Source: Gloeocapsopsis crepidinum LEGE 06123 (GTDB lineage Bacteria > Cyanobacteriota > Cyanobacteriia > Cyanobacteriales > Chroococcidiopsidaceae). Taken from it: 64,000 bases of DNA. Below, piece by piece: positions 1 through 8,997 of this stretch. Every line of letters starts with the position of its first letter. Positions within the stretch are counted from its first letter, which is position 1. The translations under genes and the position numbers were made by a program. The notes beneath the pieces were generated by a model. It worked only from the letters and a program-made list of their open reading frames with translations, searched no databases and was not told where the DNA came from. The stretch is from contig NZ_JADEWN010000004.1 in assembly GCF_015207655.1 (NCBI RefSeq), forward strand, positions 62,001-126,000, in the 5' to 3' direction.

Positions 1-31
1 GTTAGCAAAAAGCTCATTGCTAATTGCTAAC
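1..31 (-). terminator. possible pgi terminator hairpin
   Basis: An 8-bp inverted repeat, GTTAGCAA at 1-8 and TTGCTAAC at 24-31, lies just past the pgi stop codon in the direction of pgi transcription. The loop is 15 nt. Any U-tract would be outside the window, so this is only a candidate. Confidence 0.3.
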
Positions 32-40
32 TGAAGAGCG

Positions 41-1627
41 CTAATTAATCGTCACAGTTAAACTACTGGGATCGCCGAAATTACCATTTAAGATGACACC
101 ACGTTTATTAGCGTGAAGATGACGCAGGATTTTGTAAATTGTCTCAATTTGGTCAGTTGCTTGAGCCTTTTCTGCTAGTTCTGCGATTGAAAGCGATCGA
201 CTGTCGTCTTCGAGAACTTGTAATATACGTTTTTGTAAATCCAAGACCGCAGCAGCAGCTTTTTTGCCAGCTTCAACGCCTGGTTGATGATACGCATTAA
301 CATTGACGAGAGAACCATACAAACCAACAGCGCGATCGTACAGTGCAATTAGTGCTCCTACCGTGCGCGGATTGACTTGCGGGATCGTTACAGTAATTGA
401 GTCGCGATGGTTATCATACAAGGCTTGGCGGGTTCCTTGCAGAAATCCTGATAAGTAATCACCGGATGTTGTTCCTGGTTCTAATTCTGGGGAACCATAC
501 TGACGATCTTCTAAAACTTCAATAAAGGTGGCAAAGAAATTCGGTACACCTTCGCGTAACTGCTGCACGTAGGCGTGTTGATCGGTTGATCCCTTGTTGC
601 CATAAACCGCAATTCCTTGATTGACAACATTGCCATCCAAGTCTTTTTCCTTACCCAGCGATTCCATCACTAACTGTTGCAAGTAGCGGCTAAATAAAAG
701 TAAGCTATCTTTGTAAGGTAGGATTACCATATCTTTTTCACCGCGTCCGTTACCAGCATAGTACCAACTTAGTGCAAGTAAAGCCGCTGGATTCTGTTTA
801 ATATCGGGTACGCGAGTGGCATCATCCATCTCCTTAGCCCCAGCTAGCATTGCCTGAATATCAATTCCCTGTAAAGCAGCAGGTAGCAAGCCAACAGATG
901 ACATTTCCGAGGTACGTCCGCCTACCCAGTCGAACATAGGAAAGGTTGCTAACCATTTTTCAGATTTCGCAAGTTGGTCTAATTTGCTATCAGGAGTTGT
1001 AATGGCGATCGCATACTGCGAAAAATCTAGATTTTGCCCTGCATAAACTCTTTTAACTTCGAGCATTCCATTACGCGGTTCTGGTGTTCCACCTGATTTA
1101 GAAATCACAATCACCAATGTACTTGATAGGCGGTTGCGTAAGCGTGTTAGAACGCGGTCAATTCCTGCAGGATCGGAGTTGTCAATAAAATGAATTCCCA
1201 GAGGTGGAAAATCTGGGGCGAGGGCTTCAGCGACAAATTGTGGTCCTAATGCCGAACCACCAATACCAATTGAGAGAATATCGGTAAATCGCGGGGCTTG
1301 TGGCGGGTGGATTGCACCGGTGAGGATTTTTTTTGTAAAAGCTTCGATTTGCTCAATCGTTTGCGTAATATCTTGTTTGATTTCTGGAGTTGGAGCAAGA
1401 TCGGGATTACGCAACCAGTAATGACCTACCATCCGATCTTCATCAGGATTAGCGATCGCGCCTTCCTCTAAAGCCGCCATATCTTGAAACGCTTTTTCAA
1501 ACTTGGGTTGCAATTGCACTACAAAGGCATCATCAAAGCTCATGCGACTGATATCTAAATAAAATCCCAAACCTTCGTGGTAATAAAGCCAGTCTTGGTA
1601 ACGTTGCCACAGTGTTGCAGCGTTCAT
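41..1627 (-). CDS. pgi: glucose-6-phosphate isomerase
   Basis: Interconverts glucose-6-phosphate and fructose-6-phosphate in glycolysis, gluconeogenesis and the oxidative pentose phosphate cycle; cytosolic. The product from the ATG at 1627 is 528 aa. It has the sugar-phosphate-binding stretch GIGGSALGP (about 121-129), SKSGGTPE (176-183), the signature [14 protein letters not shown] (from 233), a KEKDLDGN segment with the expected catalytic Glu, and [11 protein letters not shown] with the expected His. A longer frame opens at 1657, but the MNAATLW start fits the usual family N-terminus. The gene is transcribed leftwards towards the window edge and its left neighbour is not visible. Family assignment is secure. 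Confidence 0.96.
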   Translation of the reverse strand: MNAATLWQRYQDWLYYHEGLGFYLDISRMSFDDAFVVQLQPKFEKAFQDMAALEEGAIANPDEDRMVGHYWLRNPDLAPTPEIKQDITQTIEQIEAFTKKILTGAIHPPQAPRFTDILSIGIGGSALGPQFVAEALAPDFPPLGIHFIDNSDPAGIDRVLTRLRNRLSSTLVIVISKSGGTPEPRNGMLEVKRVYAGQNLDFSQYAIAITTPDSKLDQLAKSEKWLATFPMFDWVGGRTSEMSSVGLLPAALQGIDIQAMLAGAKEMDDATRVPDIKQNPAALLALSWYYAGNGRGEKDMVILPYKDSLLLFSRYLQQLVMESLGKEKDLDGNVVNQGIAVYGNKGSTDQHAYVQQLREGVPNFFATFIEVLEDRQYGSPELEPGTTSGDYLSGFLQGTRQALYDNHRDSITVTIPQVNPRTVGALIALYDRAVGLYGSLVNVNAYHQPGVEAGKKAAAAVLDLQKRILQVLEDDSRSLSIAELAEKAQATDQIETIYKILRHLHANKRGVILNGNFGDPSSLTVTIN

Positions 1628-1947
1628 AGAAAATCTCAACTTACTCGTTATCATCACACCAGTTTAATTTAAGTGTTCAACTATAAACGTTCAGCCCTCT
1701 ACAGTGAGATTGTTCATATGCGTCGGCAATGTGCTGTAGAATTCACTTTTAAAGAGGTCAAGGGAAGAACTCGAATCCGTAGAGATAGGAATGCTGCTGA
1801 AGGTATATTAAGAATCAAGATGAATTGAACACTATTTTCTCTGACCAAAGGTCTACGTCAAAGTTCTCTGACCTCCGAACCGTAGGTCTAGCGGCACGTC
1901 CTCTGATCCCTCTTCATATCACCACACAGTGACTATTACTGAAGTAT
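1628..1947. other. intergenic region between divergent pgi and permease gene
   Basis: No gene is supported here. The region should hold the promoters of pgi and of the rightward permease gene. It contains three irregular copies of CTCTGA(C/T)C at 1839-1846, 1866-1873 and 1901-1909 and several GGTCTA fragments. Their meaning is unknown. No GTA-N8-TAC NtcA site was seen. Confidence 0.4.
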
Positions 1948-3120
1948 ATGATCCAAAATTTATCAGGTTGGGTTGGTTATCTGATTTTCTTAATCATCTC
2001 GACAGCTGTTTTTGCTTTATTTAGTTTAGGCTTAAATTTGCAGTGGGGATTTACTGGGCTGATTAACTTTGGTCATGTCGCATTCATGACGATGGGTGCT
2101 TACACAACCGTTTTGTTAACCTTGCACGGTGTTCCTTTAATTATAGCCGCACTTGCTGGAGCAGGTACTGCCGCACTGCTGGGACTAATTATTGGTTTAT
2201 CTACGCTGCGTTTGCGCCAAGATTACCTTGCAATTGTCACGATCGGTGTATCTGAACTACTACGATTAGTTGTCAACAATCAAGATTTACCTACTGGAAA
2301 CGGCTTTACACCAGGTTCGTTTGGCATACAAGGCTATCCATTACCACTGGCAAGTTTTGACCCGACTTTATTGACACGATTAGGTATGATAGGGCTGCTC
2401 ACGCTAATTGTCGGAGTATGTTATTGGCGTTTGTGGAAGTGGGTAGCGATAAAAAAGAGGCAACAGGGGCAAGGCAGTATGCCCGTACGGAAGATGTTGA
2501 GAGGAAAAGAGTTTTCTGTGGCACGCATTGTGTTAGGGGTTTTGGCGGCGGGGTTGATTTTAGTGTTGTATCTTGCGGGTACGATCGCGCTGTATAACTA
2601 CACGAACTATGCAAATGCTGGGTTGATGCTAATATCGATTGTGATTTTAGCGTTGGTGTTTTGGCGACTAGAAGTGCTGGTGCGATCGCCTTGGGGAAGA
2701 GTATTAAAAGCCATTCGAGAAGATGAGGATGTGGCGACAGCGTTGGGAAAAAACGTGTTCTGGTACAAGTTGCAAGCATTGATGTTAGGAGGAGCGATCG
2801 CTGGAGTTTCAGGTGCATTATTAGCATGGCAATTAACAACGATCTACCCCGACAATTTCCAACCGCAGATTACCTTTGATGCCTGGACAATGGTTATTTT
2901 GGGCGGGGCAGGAAACAACGTTGGTACGTTACTCGGTGCGGTGATTTACTGGGCGTATGATGCAATTACACGCTTTGCTTTACCTGCAATTTTCCCTCTA
3001 GATGAAGCGCGCTTAGGTGCGTTTCGGATTATGGTTATTGGTTTGATTTTGATGTTACTGATGCTGTGGCGTCCGCAAGGGATTCTAGGTAAAAAAGAGG
3101 AACTCACACTAGGGAAATAA
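1948..3120 (+). CDS. branched-chain amino acid ABC transporter permease, LivM/NatC type
   Basis: Inner-membrane permease of a LivM-class high-affinity neutral or branched-chain amino-acid importer; cyanobacterial counterparts are NatC-like. The 390-aa product has many hydrophobic segments. It shows LQWGFTGLINFGHVAFM near the N-terminus and WGRVLKAIREDEDVATALGKN, the cytoplasmic loop that contacts the ATPase in this family, then GGAGNNVGTLLGA. It is slightly long because of a basic insert around residues 165-190. The start is the ATG at 1948. The matching LivG-type ATPase lies at 5889-6644, separated by three unrelated genes. The partner LivH-type permease and binding protein are not in the window. 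The family is clear; the exact substrate is inferred. Confidence 0.88.
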   Translation: MIQNLSGWVGYLIFLIISTAVFALFSLGLNLQWGFTGLINFGHVAFMTMGAYTTVLLTLHGVPLIIAALAGAGTAALLGLIIGLSTLRLRQDYLAIVTIGVSELLRLVVNNQDLPTGNGFTPGSFGIQGYPLPLASFDPTLLTRLGMIGLLTLIVGVCYWRLWKWVAIKKRQQGQGSMPVRKMLRGKEFSVARIVLGVLAAGLILVLYLAGTIALYNYTNYANAGLMLISIVILALVFWRLEVLVRSPWGRVLKAIREDEDVATALGKNVFWYKLQALMLGGAIAGVSGALLAWQLTTIYPDNFQPQITFDAWTMVILGGAGNNVGTLLGAVIYWAYDAITRFALPAIFPLDEARLGAFRIMVIGLILMLLMLWRPQGILGKKEELTLGK

Positions 3121-3343
3121 CATGGGACGCAAGATGCAGGAGCGCAGCAGCGTAAAAGAACAGTTATTATGTAGTTCTCGCTTGGTGAAATAGTATTACT
3201 AGTTAGCAGAATGAAGGCTAATCGCTAATAAACCCTTTGCATGAATCGTAAATTTTGTCCGGCTGAAGTAGGACTATAAGATGTGGACTTCGTTTGTCTA
3301 GCGGCGAATTTATTCGTCACGCATTCTCTTGTGAAGTTTGTTT

Positions 3344-4357
3344 TCACCCATTTAACTTATATTCCCTAGGGGTTTTTCCTGTCCAACGCTTGAAGGCGCG
3401 ATGAAATGCACTTGGTTCTGAAAAACCTAGCAGAAATACAATATCGTGAATCATCATATTTTGTTTTTTGAGATACCGCATTGCCAACTCTTTGCGAGTT
3501 TCGTCGAGTAGTTGTTGGTAAGAAGTACCTTCTGAATGAAGTTCGCGTTGTAAGTTACGGACACTCATTGCTAAGCTACGGGCGATCGCCTCAAGTGAAG
3601 GAACTTCACCTTGCAAGCAGTGAGTAATTTCACGAACTACTTGTTGAGTATAAATATTTTTTTGATTAATAGTATCAAGCATCACTGTAGCGTGTTCCTC
3701 AAATGTAGATAAAAGTAATGGATTAGATGACAAAACGGGCAAATTTAAGTAAGCTGCATCAAAGATTAAGCGATTTACCGACTGAGAAAATAGAATAGGC
3801 GATTGAAATATCCGTTGGTGTTCAATGATGTCTGCGGGCTGAGGATATTGAAACCAAACTTCGTGTGGATGTAAAGAGTAACCTGTGAGAGTTTTAGCTG
3901 CTGTAAGTAATGCTGAAAAGTTGACTTCAATTGGTTGTCGTGGTTCTTCTAGGAGGTAGTTTTTCCGATCGCTTACGACATGATATTCAAATAAAACTTG
4001 CGCTTGCGAAACAGTAAAATTAATCTCAACTCCTTGACTGATAAGACACAGATAGCGGGAAAGCTTGTCAAGGACTTGTCCAAAAGTTTGGCAATTGAAT
4101 AACACATAACCCAAAATACCAATCGCTGCTAAATTGAATTTCTCACCAATGTGTAAACCAATATTTTGATCGCCAGTCTGCTGAACTAGTTCGCGCCACA
4201 ACGTCCGATCGACTTCTCCTGCAACATAAGCATCAGGCATTTCTAAAAGACTTGGCTTGATACCAATCGCCGTACATAAACTTTGGGGATCGATACCATA
4301 GGTGGCTGCGTACTGAATTGAATTGCGAATCAGCAATACTGAAATTGCCTGTTTCAT
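3344..4357 (-). CDS. AraC family transcriptional regulator
   Basis: A 337-aa DNA-binding regulator. The N-terminal two thirds resemble the arabinose-binding-like sensory domain of OruR/ArgR-type AraC proteins (GEKFNLAAIGILGYVLFNCQTFGQ region). The C-terminal 100 residues are a double helix-turn-helix: [20 protein letters not shown], then IVFLLGFSEPSAFHRAFKRWTGKTPREYK. It is divergent from the cupin gene at 4489, with 131 bp between the start codons. That arrangement suggests it controls the cupin and DUF4386 genes. The spacer holds small inverted repeats (AAGTTG 4435 / CAACTT 4456; TTAACC 4419 / GGTTAA 4443) that may be binding sites. The effector is unknown. Confidence 0.88.
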   Translation of the reverse strand: MKQAISVLLIRNSIQYAATYGIDPQSLCTAIGIKPSLLEMPDAYVAGEVDRTLWRELVQQTGDQNIGLHIGEKFNLAAIGILGYVLFNCQTFGQVLDKLSRYLCLISQGVEINFTVSQAQVLFEYHVVSDRKNYLLEEPRQPIEVNFSALLTAAKTLTGYSLHPHEVWFQYPQPADIIEHQRIFQSPILFSQSVNRLIFDAAYLNLPVLSSNPLLLSTFEEHATVMLDTINQKNIYTQQVVREITHCLQGEVPSLEAIARSLAMSVRNLQRELHSEGTSYQQLLDETRKELAMRYLKKQNMMIHDIVFLLGFSEPSAFHRAFKRWTGKTPREYKLNG

Positions 4358-4488
4358 AGAGATTAAAAACGGCAGATGCGGTCAATTTTATGGCGCTAGC
4401 AGTCAACTTCTCTTTCAATTAACCGAATATCTTTAAGTTGTTGGTTAAAATACTCCAACTTGAAACTGACAACAGAAAATTTTAAAAC

Positions 4489-5067
4489 ATGACATCAACA
4501 CTTCAATCTCAGCAAGCATCCACAATGCTTAATTCTGTAACAGGCGATCGCATGACAATCTTTTGTACTACTCAAGATAGTCATGGCAAGTCTTTCAAAG
4601 CTCAATACGTTCTTCCACCCAAAGCCAACGGCAGTCCTTTACACTACCACAACTCTATCACTGAGACATTTGAAGTCTTAAGTGGTTCTTTGGAAATGGA
4701 ATTGGGAACGAAAGGCAATATTAAAATCCTCCAACCTGGAGAAATTGTCTGTGTACCTGCGGGAATGCCACATAGTTTTCGCAATTCTTCCAACAATGAA
4801 GTGATATTTGTTTCAGAGGTACTACCACCACGACAATTTGAGCAGTTTATTCGCGCAATGTACGGTCTTGCTAATGATGGCAGAGTGAATCAAGCCGGAA
4901 TGCCAACAAATATATTACATCTTGCTGTAATTCTGCAAAAAGCCGATCTTGTTCTTGTTGCACCACCGTTATTCATGTTGGTGCAGAAGTTGATTATTAC
5001 AAGTCTAGCGCGGTTAGCTTACCTGCTGGGAGTAGAGCGATCGCTGGTCAAGTATTGGTCAAATTAA
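4489..5067 (+). CDS. cupin domain protein
   Basis: The 192-aa product has both cupin motifs. Motif 1 spans GSPLHYHNSITETFEVLSG with the HxH and Glu metal ligands. Motif 2 is GEIVCVPAGMPHSFRN, which fits G-x5-P-x-G-x2-H-x3-N. A mononuclear metal site is therefore intact. The last 60 residues are hydrophobic (LVLVAPPLFMLVQKLIITSL) and may associate with the membrane. It is divergent from an AraC gene and followed after 22 bp by a DUF4386 membrane protein, probably in one transcript. Cupins range from dioxygenases to small-molecule binders and the sequence does not say which. The fold call is firm; the function is unknown. Confidence 0.82.
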   Translation: MTSTLQSQQASTMLNSVTGDRMTIFCTTQDSHGKSFKAQYVLPPKANGSPLHYHNSITETFEVLSGSLEMELGTKGNIKILQPGEIVCVPAGMPHSFRNSSNNEVIFVSEVLPPRQFEQFIRAMYGLANDGRVNQAGMPTNILHLAVILQKADLVLVAPPLFMLVQKLIITSLARLAYLLGVERSLVKYWSN

Positions 5068-5089
5068 TTTCCAAAACAGTGAGGTAAAT

Positions 5090-5830
5090 GTGATGAACCG
5101 TTTACAGCTTGTGCGGATAACAGGTATTTTATTAATTCTTTTTGCAGTTTTGCTGAATGTACCGTACTACTTATTAGCGCAAACTTTTGAGTATGACGAT
5201 ATCTTACGTCAACCGACAGTTAAGGTTTTAACAAGCTTTCATACAGGTGGTACAGGATTAATCTTAACTTGGTTTGCCTTTGCACTTTTGGCACTACTGT
5301 TTATCCCCGCCAGTGTTTTACTACACCAGGTTTTAAGACGAAAAGATACTCCTTATCTTGCTGCTATCACTTTGATGGGAGTGCTTTCAGCACTGTTACA
5401 ATCGATTGGACTTATGCGCTGGGTGTTTGTGATTCCGATTTTGGCTAACTTATATGTTGATCCCGATGCTAGTACAACAACCCGTGAAGCAACTATAGTC
5501 GTCTATCAAGCAGTTCATCAATATGGCGGTGTTGTTATTGGCGAACAACTCGGACAACTTCTGCTTGCTTTTTGGACATTAGGAGTAGGTTTTGTCATGC
5601 TTAAGTCTGCGTTGTTCAAATCTTGGGTAGCTTGGTTAGGTATTTTTACAGTACCTTTGTGGATTCTGGGACAAAGTGAGTTGCTAGCAACGGTGATTCC
5701 ATCAATGCCTACTTGGGAAGTGACACCTATTAGTTTTACAATTTGGGGGGTCTGGTTATTTGTTGTGGGAATATTTTTGCTAGGTGCAACTTATGGTAGA
5801 GGTCAGAAGTTAGGGTTAAAAGTTGGTTGA
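5090..5830 (+). CDS. DUF4386-like multispanning membrane protein
   Basis: A 246-aa integral membrane protein with about six hydrophobic segments: residues 8-30, 56-80, 90-112, 150-172, 178-200 and 215-238. It resembles the DUF4386 family of uncharacterised bacterial membrane proteins. Translation can begin at GTG 5090 or ATG 5093; the GAGG at 5081-5084 suits either. It directly follows the cupin gene and ends 58 bp before the LivG-type ATPase. With the AraC gene it forms a cassette wedged between two subunits of one transporter. No catalytic motif is visible. Confidence 0.72.
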   Translation: MMNRLQLVRITGILLILFAVLLNVPYYLLAQTFEYDDILRQPTVKVLTSFHTGGTGLILTWFAFALLALLFIPASVLLHQVLRRKDTPYLAAITLMGVLSALLQSIGLMRWVFVIPILANLYVDPDASTTTREATIVVYQAVHQYGGVVIGEQLGQLLLAFWTLGVGFVMLKSALFKSWVAWLGIFTVPLWILGQSELLATVIPSMPTWEVTPISFTIWGVWLFVVGIFLLGATYGRGQKLGLKVG

Positions 5831-5888
5831 AGTATTGATTGGGATTGGGACTTTAATCTTCTAAAAAGTACAGCAGTAAATTGAGTTT

Positions 5889-6644
5889 ATGGATTTGCTA
5901 GCAGCGAGTGGTTTAGTAAAAAGCTTTGGTGGAATTAAGGCAGTTGATAATGCCGAGATTACTGTAGCACCAGGTAGTATTACAGGTTTAATTGGTCCAA
6001 ATGGTGCGGGGAAAACCACGTTATTTAACTTACTCTCTAACTTTATCCGCCCAGATAAAGGTCGCGTGATTTTTGATGGCGAACCAATTCAAGAGTTGCA
6101 ATCGCATAAAATCGCTCAACAAGGGATGGTACGGACATTTCAAGTAGCCCGAACTCTGTCGCGATTATCAGTGATGGAAAATATGCTGCTAGCGGCGCAA
6201 TCACAAATTGGGGAAAACTTTTGGCAAGTACAGTTGCAACCGTACTTAATTAAGAAACAAGAACGACAACTGCAACAACAAGCAATGTTGCTTCTAGAAT
6301 CTGTTGGGCTAGCACATATGGCGTATGAGTATGCAGGGGCGCTATCAGGGGGACAGCGGAAGCTACTGGAAATGGCGCGGGCGTTGATGACAAAACCCAA
6401 ATTGATTTTACTAGATGAACCTGCGGCGGGAGTGAATCCCACTTTGATTAATCAAATCTGCGATCGCATTCAAACCTGGAATCGCGAAGGCATGACGTTT
6501 TTGATTATTGAACACAATATGGACGTCATTATGTCACTGTGCGATCGTGTTTGGGTATTAGCCGAAGGTCGCAATTTAGCTGTTGGTACTCCTAGTGAAA
6601 TTCAAAATAACCCTGAAGTTTTAACTGCTTATTTGGGACAGTAG
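5889..6644 (+). CDS. branched-chain amino acid ABC transporter ATP-binding protein, LivG/NatA type
   Basis: Cytosolic ATPase that powers a LivFGHMJ-class amino-acid importer. The 251-aa product has Walker A GPNGAGKTT, an ABC signature LSGGQRKLLEMARALM, Walker B LILLDEPAAGVNP, and the LivG-type switch region IIEHNMDVIMSLCDRVWVLAEG. Its natural partner is the permease at 1948-3120. The three intervening genes, one on the opposite strand, break what is normally a tight gene pair. Whether it has its own promoter in the 58-bp spacer is not clear. The subclass is assigned from the AAGVNP and EHNMDVIM motifs. Confidence 0.9.
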   Translation: MDLLAASGLVKSFGGIKAVDNAEITVAPGSITGLIGPNGAGKTTLFNLLSNFIRPDKGRVIFDGEPIQELQSHKIAQQGMVRTFQVARTLSRLSVMENMLLAAQSQIGENFWQVQLQPYLIKKQERQLQQQAMLLLESVGLAHMAYEYAGALSGGQRKLLEMARALMTKPKLILLDEPAAGVNPTLINQICDRIQTWNREGMTFLIIEHNMDVIMSLCDRVWVLAEGRNLAVGTPSEIQNNPEVLTAYLGQ

Positions 6645-7138
6645 CTATTCTTTTTACATTATTAGTTCAAACATTTATGAATAGTTTTTTGAGCAAGAAC
6701 TGTTTATCTCAACTTTATTTTTGACTATCCCAATCGATTTGTGCTAAATGTCTGAGTAAAAATCTGCCAATTTTGCTAATTCATTGTGTAATAATTATAA
6801 TTTTAAATATTAACTTTTAAGCTTTCAATAAATAGCTATACTATAAAGCTATCAAATAAGTTAATGGTATCATTGTTCTTAATCTTGATACTTTGTCTTT
6901 ATTCCTAATTTGTAAAAGCTCAATTCTATAATCTTTGAATTATAAAACATTGAGATTTAATAAACTTTAGACACACAGTAAACCATGAGTAACCACTAAC
7001 CATTTCTTTGCCAAGAACTACATTAAGCGCAAAGATATAACCTTATGTTTCTCTATTTTTTAGTATTAATTAATACATTTGATCAATGTGAAAATGTATA
7101 TTTTAAAAATGCATAACTGTAGGACAAAGTTTAATTAA
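6645..7138. other. AT-rich intergenic region upstream of porin
   Basis: About 490 bp of strongly AT-rich DNA with no supported gene. It must hold the porin promoter and a long leader. No convincing Fur box was found. A run of TAATAATTATAATTTT-like sequence near 6790-6810 is probably just AT-rich promoter DNA. Confidence 0.4.
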
Positions 7139-7148
7139 GTGTGAGGAG
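7139..7148 (+). promoter_or_regulatory. candidate Yfr1 small-RNA target overlapping the porin ribosome binding site
   Basis: The decamer GTGTGAGGAG sits 5 nt before the GTG start of the porin gene and contains its Shine-Dalgarno sequence GAGGAG. It is perfectly complementary to ten bases of the conserved single-stranded Yfr1 motif ACUCCUCACAC, which is known to repress porin mRNAs in Prochlorococcus. The match is seen in the sequence; regulation here is inference. No Yfr1 gene lies in the window. Confidence 0.6.
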
Positions 7149-7153
7149 AATCT

Positions 7154-8866
7154 GTGTCTAAAGTAGTGCGTAAAACAGCAAGTTATAGCTTATTTTTAAT
7201 TAATTTTTTACTGTATCAAATTGCTGATGTTGCGATCGCCTCAGAAGTTAATCAAGTAAACAACATCGTATCTCAATCACTAGGATCTGAAGCTACGCTA
7301 TCAGAAATGGCACAAGTAACGTCGGTTTCGCAACTATCTGACGTACAGCCAACAGATTGGGCGTTTCAAGCTTTACAGTCACTAGTAGAACGCTATGGTT
7401 GCATTGCAGGATATCCTGATAGTACTTATCGTGGTAATCGCGCACTCACAAGATATGAATTTGCTGCTGGCTTAAATGCGTGTCTGAATCGCGTTAACGA
7501 ACTAATCGCCGCAGCAACAAGCGATTTGAGTCGAGAAGATCTAGCCATTTTGCAGAGATTGCAGGAAGAGTTTGCAATTGAACTGGCTAGCTTACGCGGG
7601 AGAGTTGACGCTTTAGAAGCACAGACAGCAGAACTTGAAGCAAATCAATTTTCTACCACAACGAAACTTGCTGGTGAAGTTATTACCTATCTTGCAGATG
7701 CCTTTGGTGAAACTGCGGGTGATATTAATAATACAACTCTCGGTTATCGCGTTCGCTTGAATTTTGACACGAGTTTTACTGGACAAGATCGCCTGAGAAC
7801 TCGCGTACAAGCGACGAATTTAAGACTCTTTGACTCAGGAGGAACGTTTGGCGGTAGTCAAGGAACCCGCGAGGGACAAGATGCCACAATTGTAGAAGAT
7901 TTTATCGGGTTTGGCGTCACAGGTGAAACGCGCGTAGCTCCTAGCAGTATTGCCCAGAGTGGTGAAGTGCTTGCGACTCAATTACAGTATCAGTTTCCGG
8001 TAGGCGATCGCTTCCGCGTCTACTTAGAAGCAGGTGGTACTGATCCTACATACATCACTGATCCTATTAGTCCGTTTGTTGATACCGCAACAGGGGCATT
8101 GTCTAACTTTGGACAAGTTAACCCCATGTTTTTCCCTATCGGAAACCAAGCCGGTATTGGGGCAAACTTTTTAGTGACTCCAGAACTTAGCTTAGATTTT
8201 GGTTACTTAGGAGGACTTGATACCGCAAATAACCCTGGTGAAGATACAGGATTGTTCAACGGCGATTATAGTGCCTTTACACAGTTAGTCTATAACAACG
8301 ATCGCTTCAAAGTCGGTTTATTCTATCTCAATGCTTACTCAGGTAGTTTTGGTGTTGATACATTAGCAGGTAGTAATCCGGCTAAAGTGATTGTTGTTAA
8401 TGATGTTAATAATCCAGAAAATAATTTTAGTAATCCAGTCGTTGCTAATACTTACGCAGCACAACTGAATTTCCGAGTTTTTGATGGCTTTGAATTGGGT
8501 GGATGGGTAGGTTATACTGCGGCGCGTGCTGTTGGTGAAATCAAAGGCGATGCAGATATCTGGAATTATGCTGTAACGTTGCACTTTCCTGACTTATTCC
8601 GTGAAGGAAACGCAGGTGGTATTGTCGTCGGTATGCAACCACGCTTAACAGGAATAAGTAATGCAATTTTAGCCTCAGCAATTGGTTTACCCGATGGACA
8701 ACGCAGCGATCGCGATACAGGTTTACACCTCGAAGCTTTTTACCGCTATCAGTTAACCGATAATGTTTCAATTACTCCTGGTGTTTTTTGGTTAACCGCA
8801 CCAAATCATGATGCGCGTAACCCTGATGTTGTCATTGGTGTCATCAGAACTTCGTTTTTATTTTAG
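7154..8866 (+). CDS. iron uptake porin, SLH-OprB type outer-membrane protein
   Basis: A 570-aa outer-membrane porin of the cyanobacterial Som/OprB family, thought to pass inorganic iron and small solutes. A signal peptide covers about residues 1-30 and ends near AIAS. An SLH domain for peptidoglycan attachment follows at 63-118 (LSDVQPTDWAFQALQSLVER start). A coiled coil spans about 126-165 (LAILQRLQEEFAIELASLRG) and the rest is a beta-barrel ending in the aromatic SFLF. Start GTG 7154 is fixed by GAGGAG 5 nt upstream; that site doubles as a candidate Yfr1 target. The gene appears monocistronic, after a 509-bp AT-rich spacer. Confidence 0.92.
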   Translation: MSKVVRKTASYSLFLINFLLYQIADVAIASEVNQVNNIVSQSLGSEATLSEMAQVTSVSQLSDVQPTDWAFQALQSLVERYGCIAGYPDSTYRGNRALTRYEFAAGLNACLNRVNELIAAATSDLSREDLAILQRLQEEFAIELASLRGRVDALEAQTAELEANQFSTTTKLAGEVITYLADAFGETAGDINNTTLGYRVRLNFDTSFTGQDRLRTRVQATNLRLFDSGGTFGGSQGTREGQDATIVEDFIGFGVTGETRVAPSSIAQSGEVLATQLQYQFPVGDRFRVYLEAGGTDPTYITDPISPFVDTATGALSNFGQVNPMFFPIGNQAGIGANFLVTPELSLDFGYLGGLDTANNPGEDTGLFNGDYSAFTQLVYNNDRFKVGLFYLNAYSGSFGVDTLAGSNPAKVIVVNDVNNPENNFSNPVVANTYAAQLNFRVFDGFELGGWVGYTAARAVGEIKGDADIWNYAVTLHFPDLFREGNAGGIVVGMQPRLTGISNAILASAIGLPDGQRSDRDTGLHLEAFYRYQLTDNVSITPGVFWLTAPNHDARNPDVVIGVIRTSFLF

Positions 8867-8932
8867 CTTTGTGATATGCTAATCAGTTATTGAAATACTA
8901 TTACTGGTTAACCAAATTTAAAGATCAAATGT

Positions 8933-8953
8933 GGGCAGGTAACTTGCCTACCC
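8933..8953. repeat. intergenic hairpin repeat, copy 1
   Basis: A 21-bp imperfect palindrome built from GGGCAGG and CCTACCC around AACTT. It follows the porin stop codon and may act as a terminator. Its reverse complement closely resembles the hairpin at 48603-48624, so it looks like a dispersed repeat. Confidence 0.5.
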
Positions 8954-8997
8954 GCGTTCAAGGCTATCATTGACTTACTGAGTAACTCAAAACTCCT

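Noticed and set aside
2399-2839. 146-codon minus-strand frame within the LivM-type permease gene
   Set aside because: Antisense shadow of a well-conserved coding region; no start signal.
4419-4461. Small inverted repeats in the AraC/cupin spacer as defined operators
   Set aside because: Six-bp arms with wide spacers are too weak to call as a separate feature; mentioned only as possible sites.
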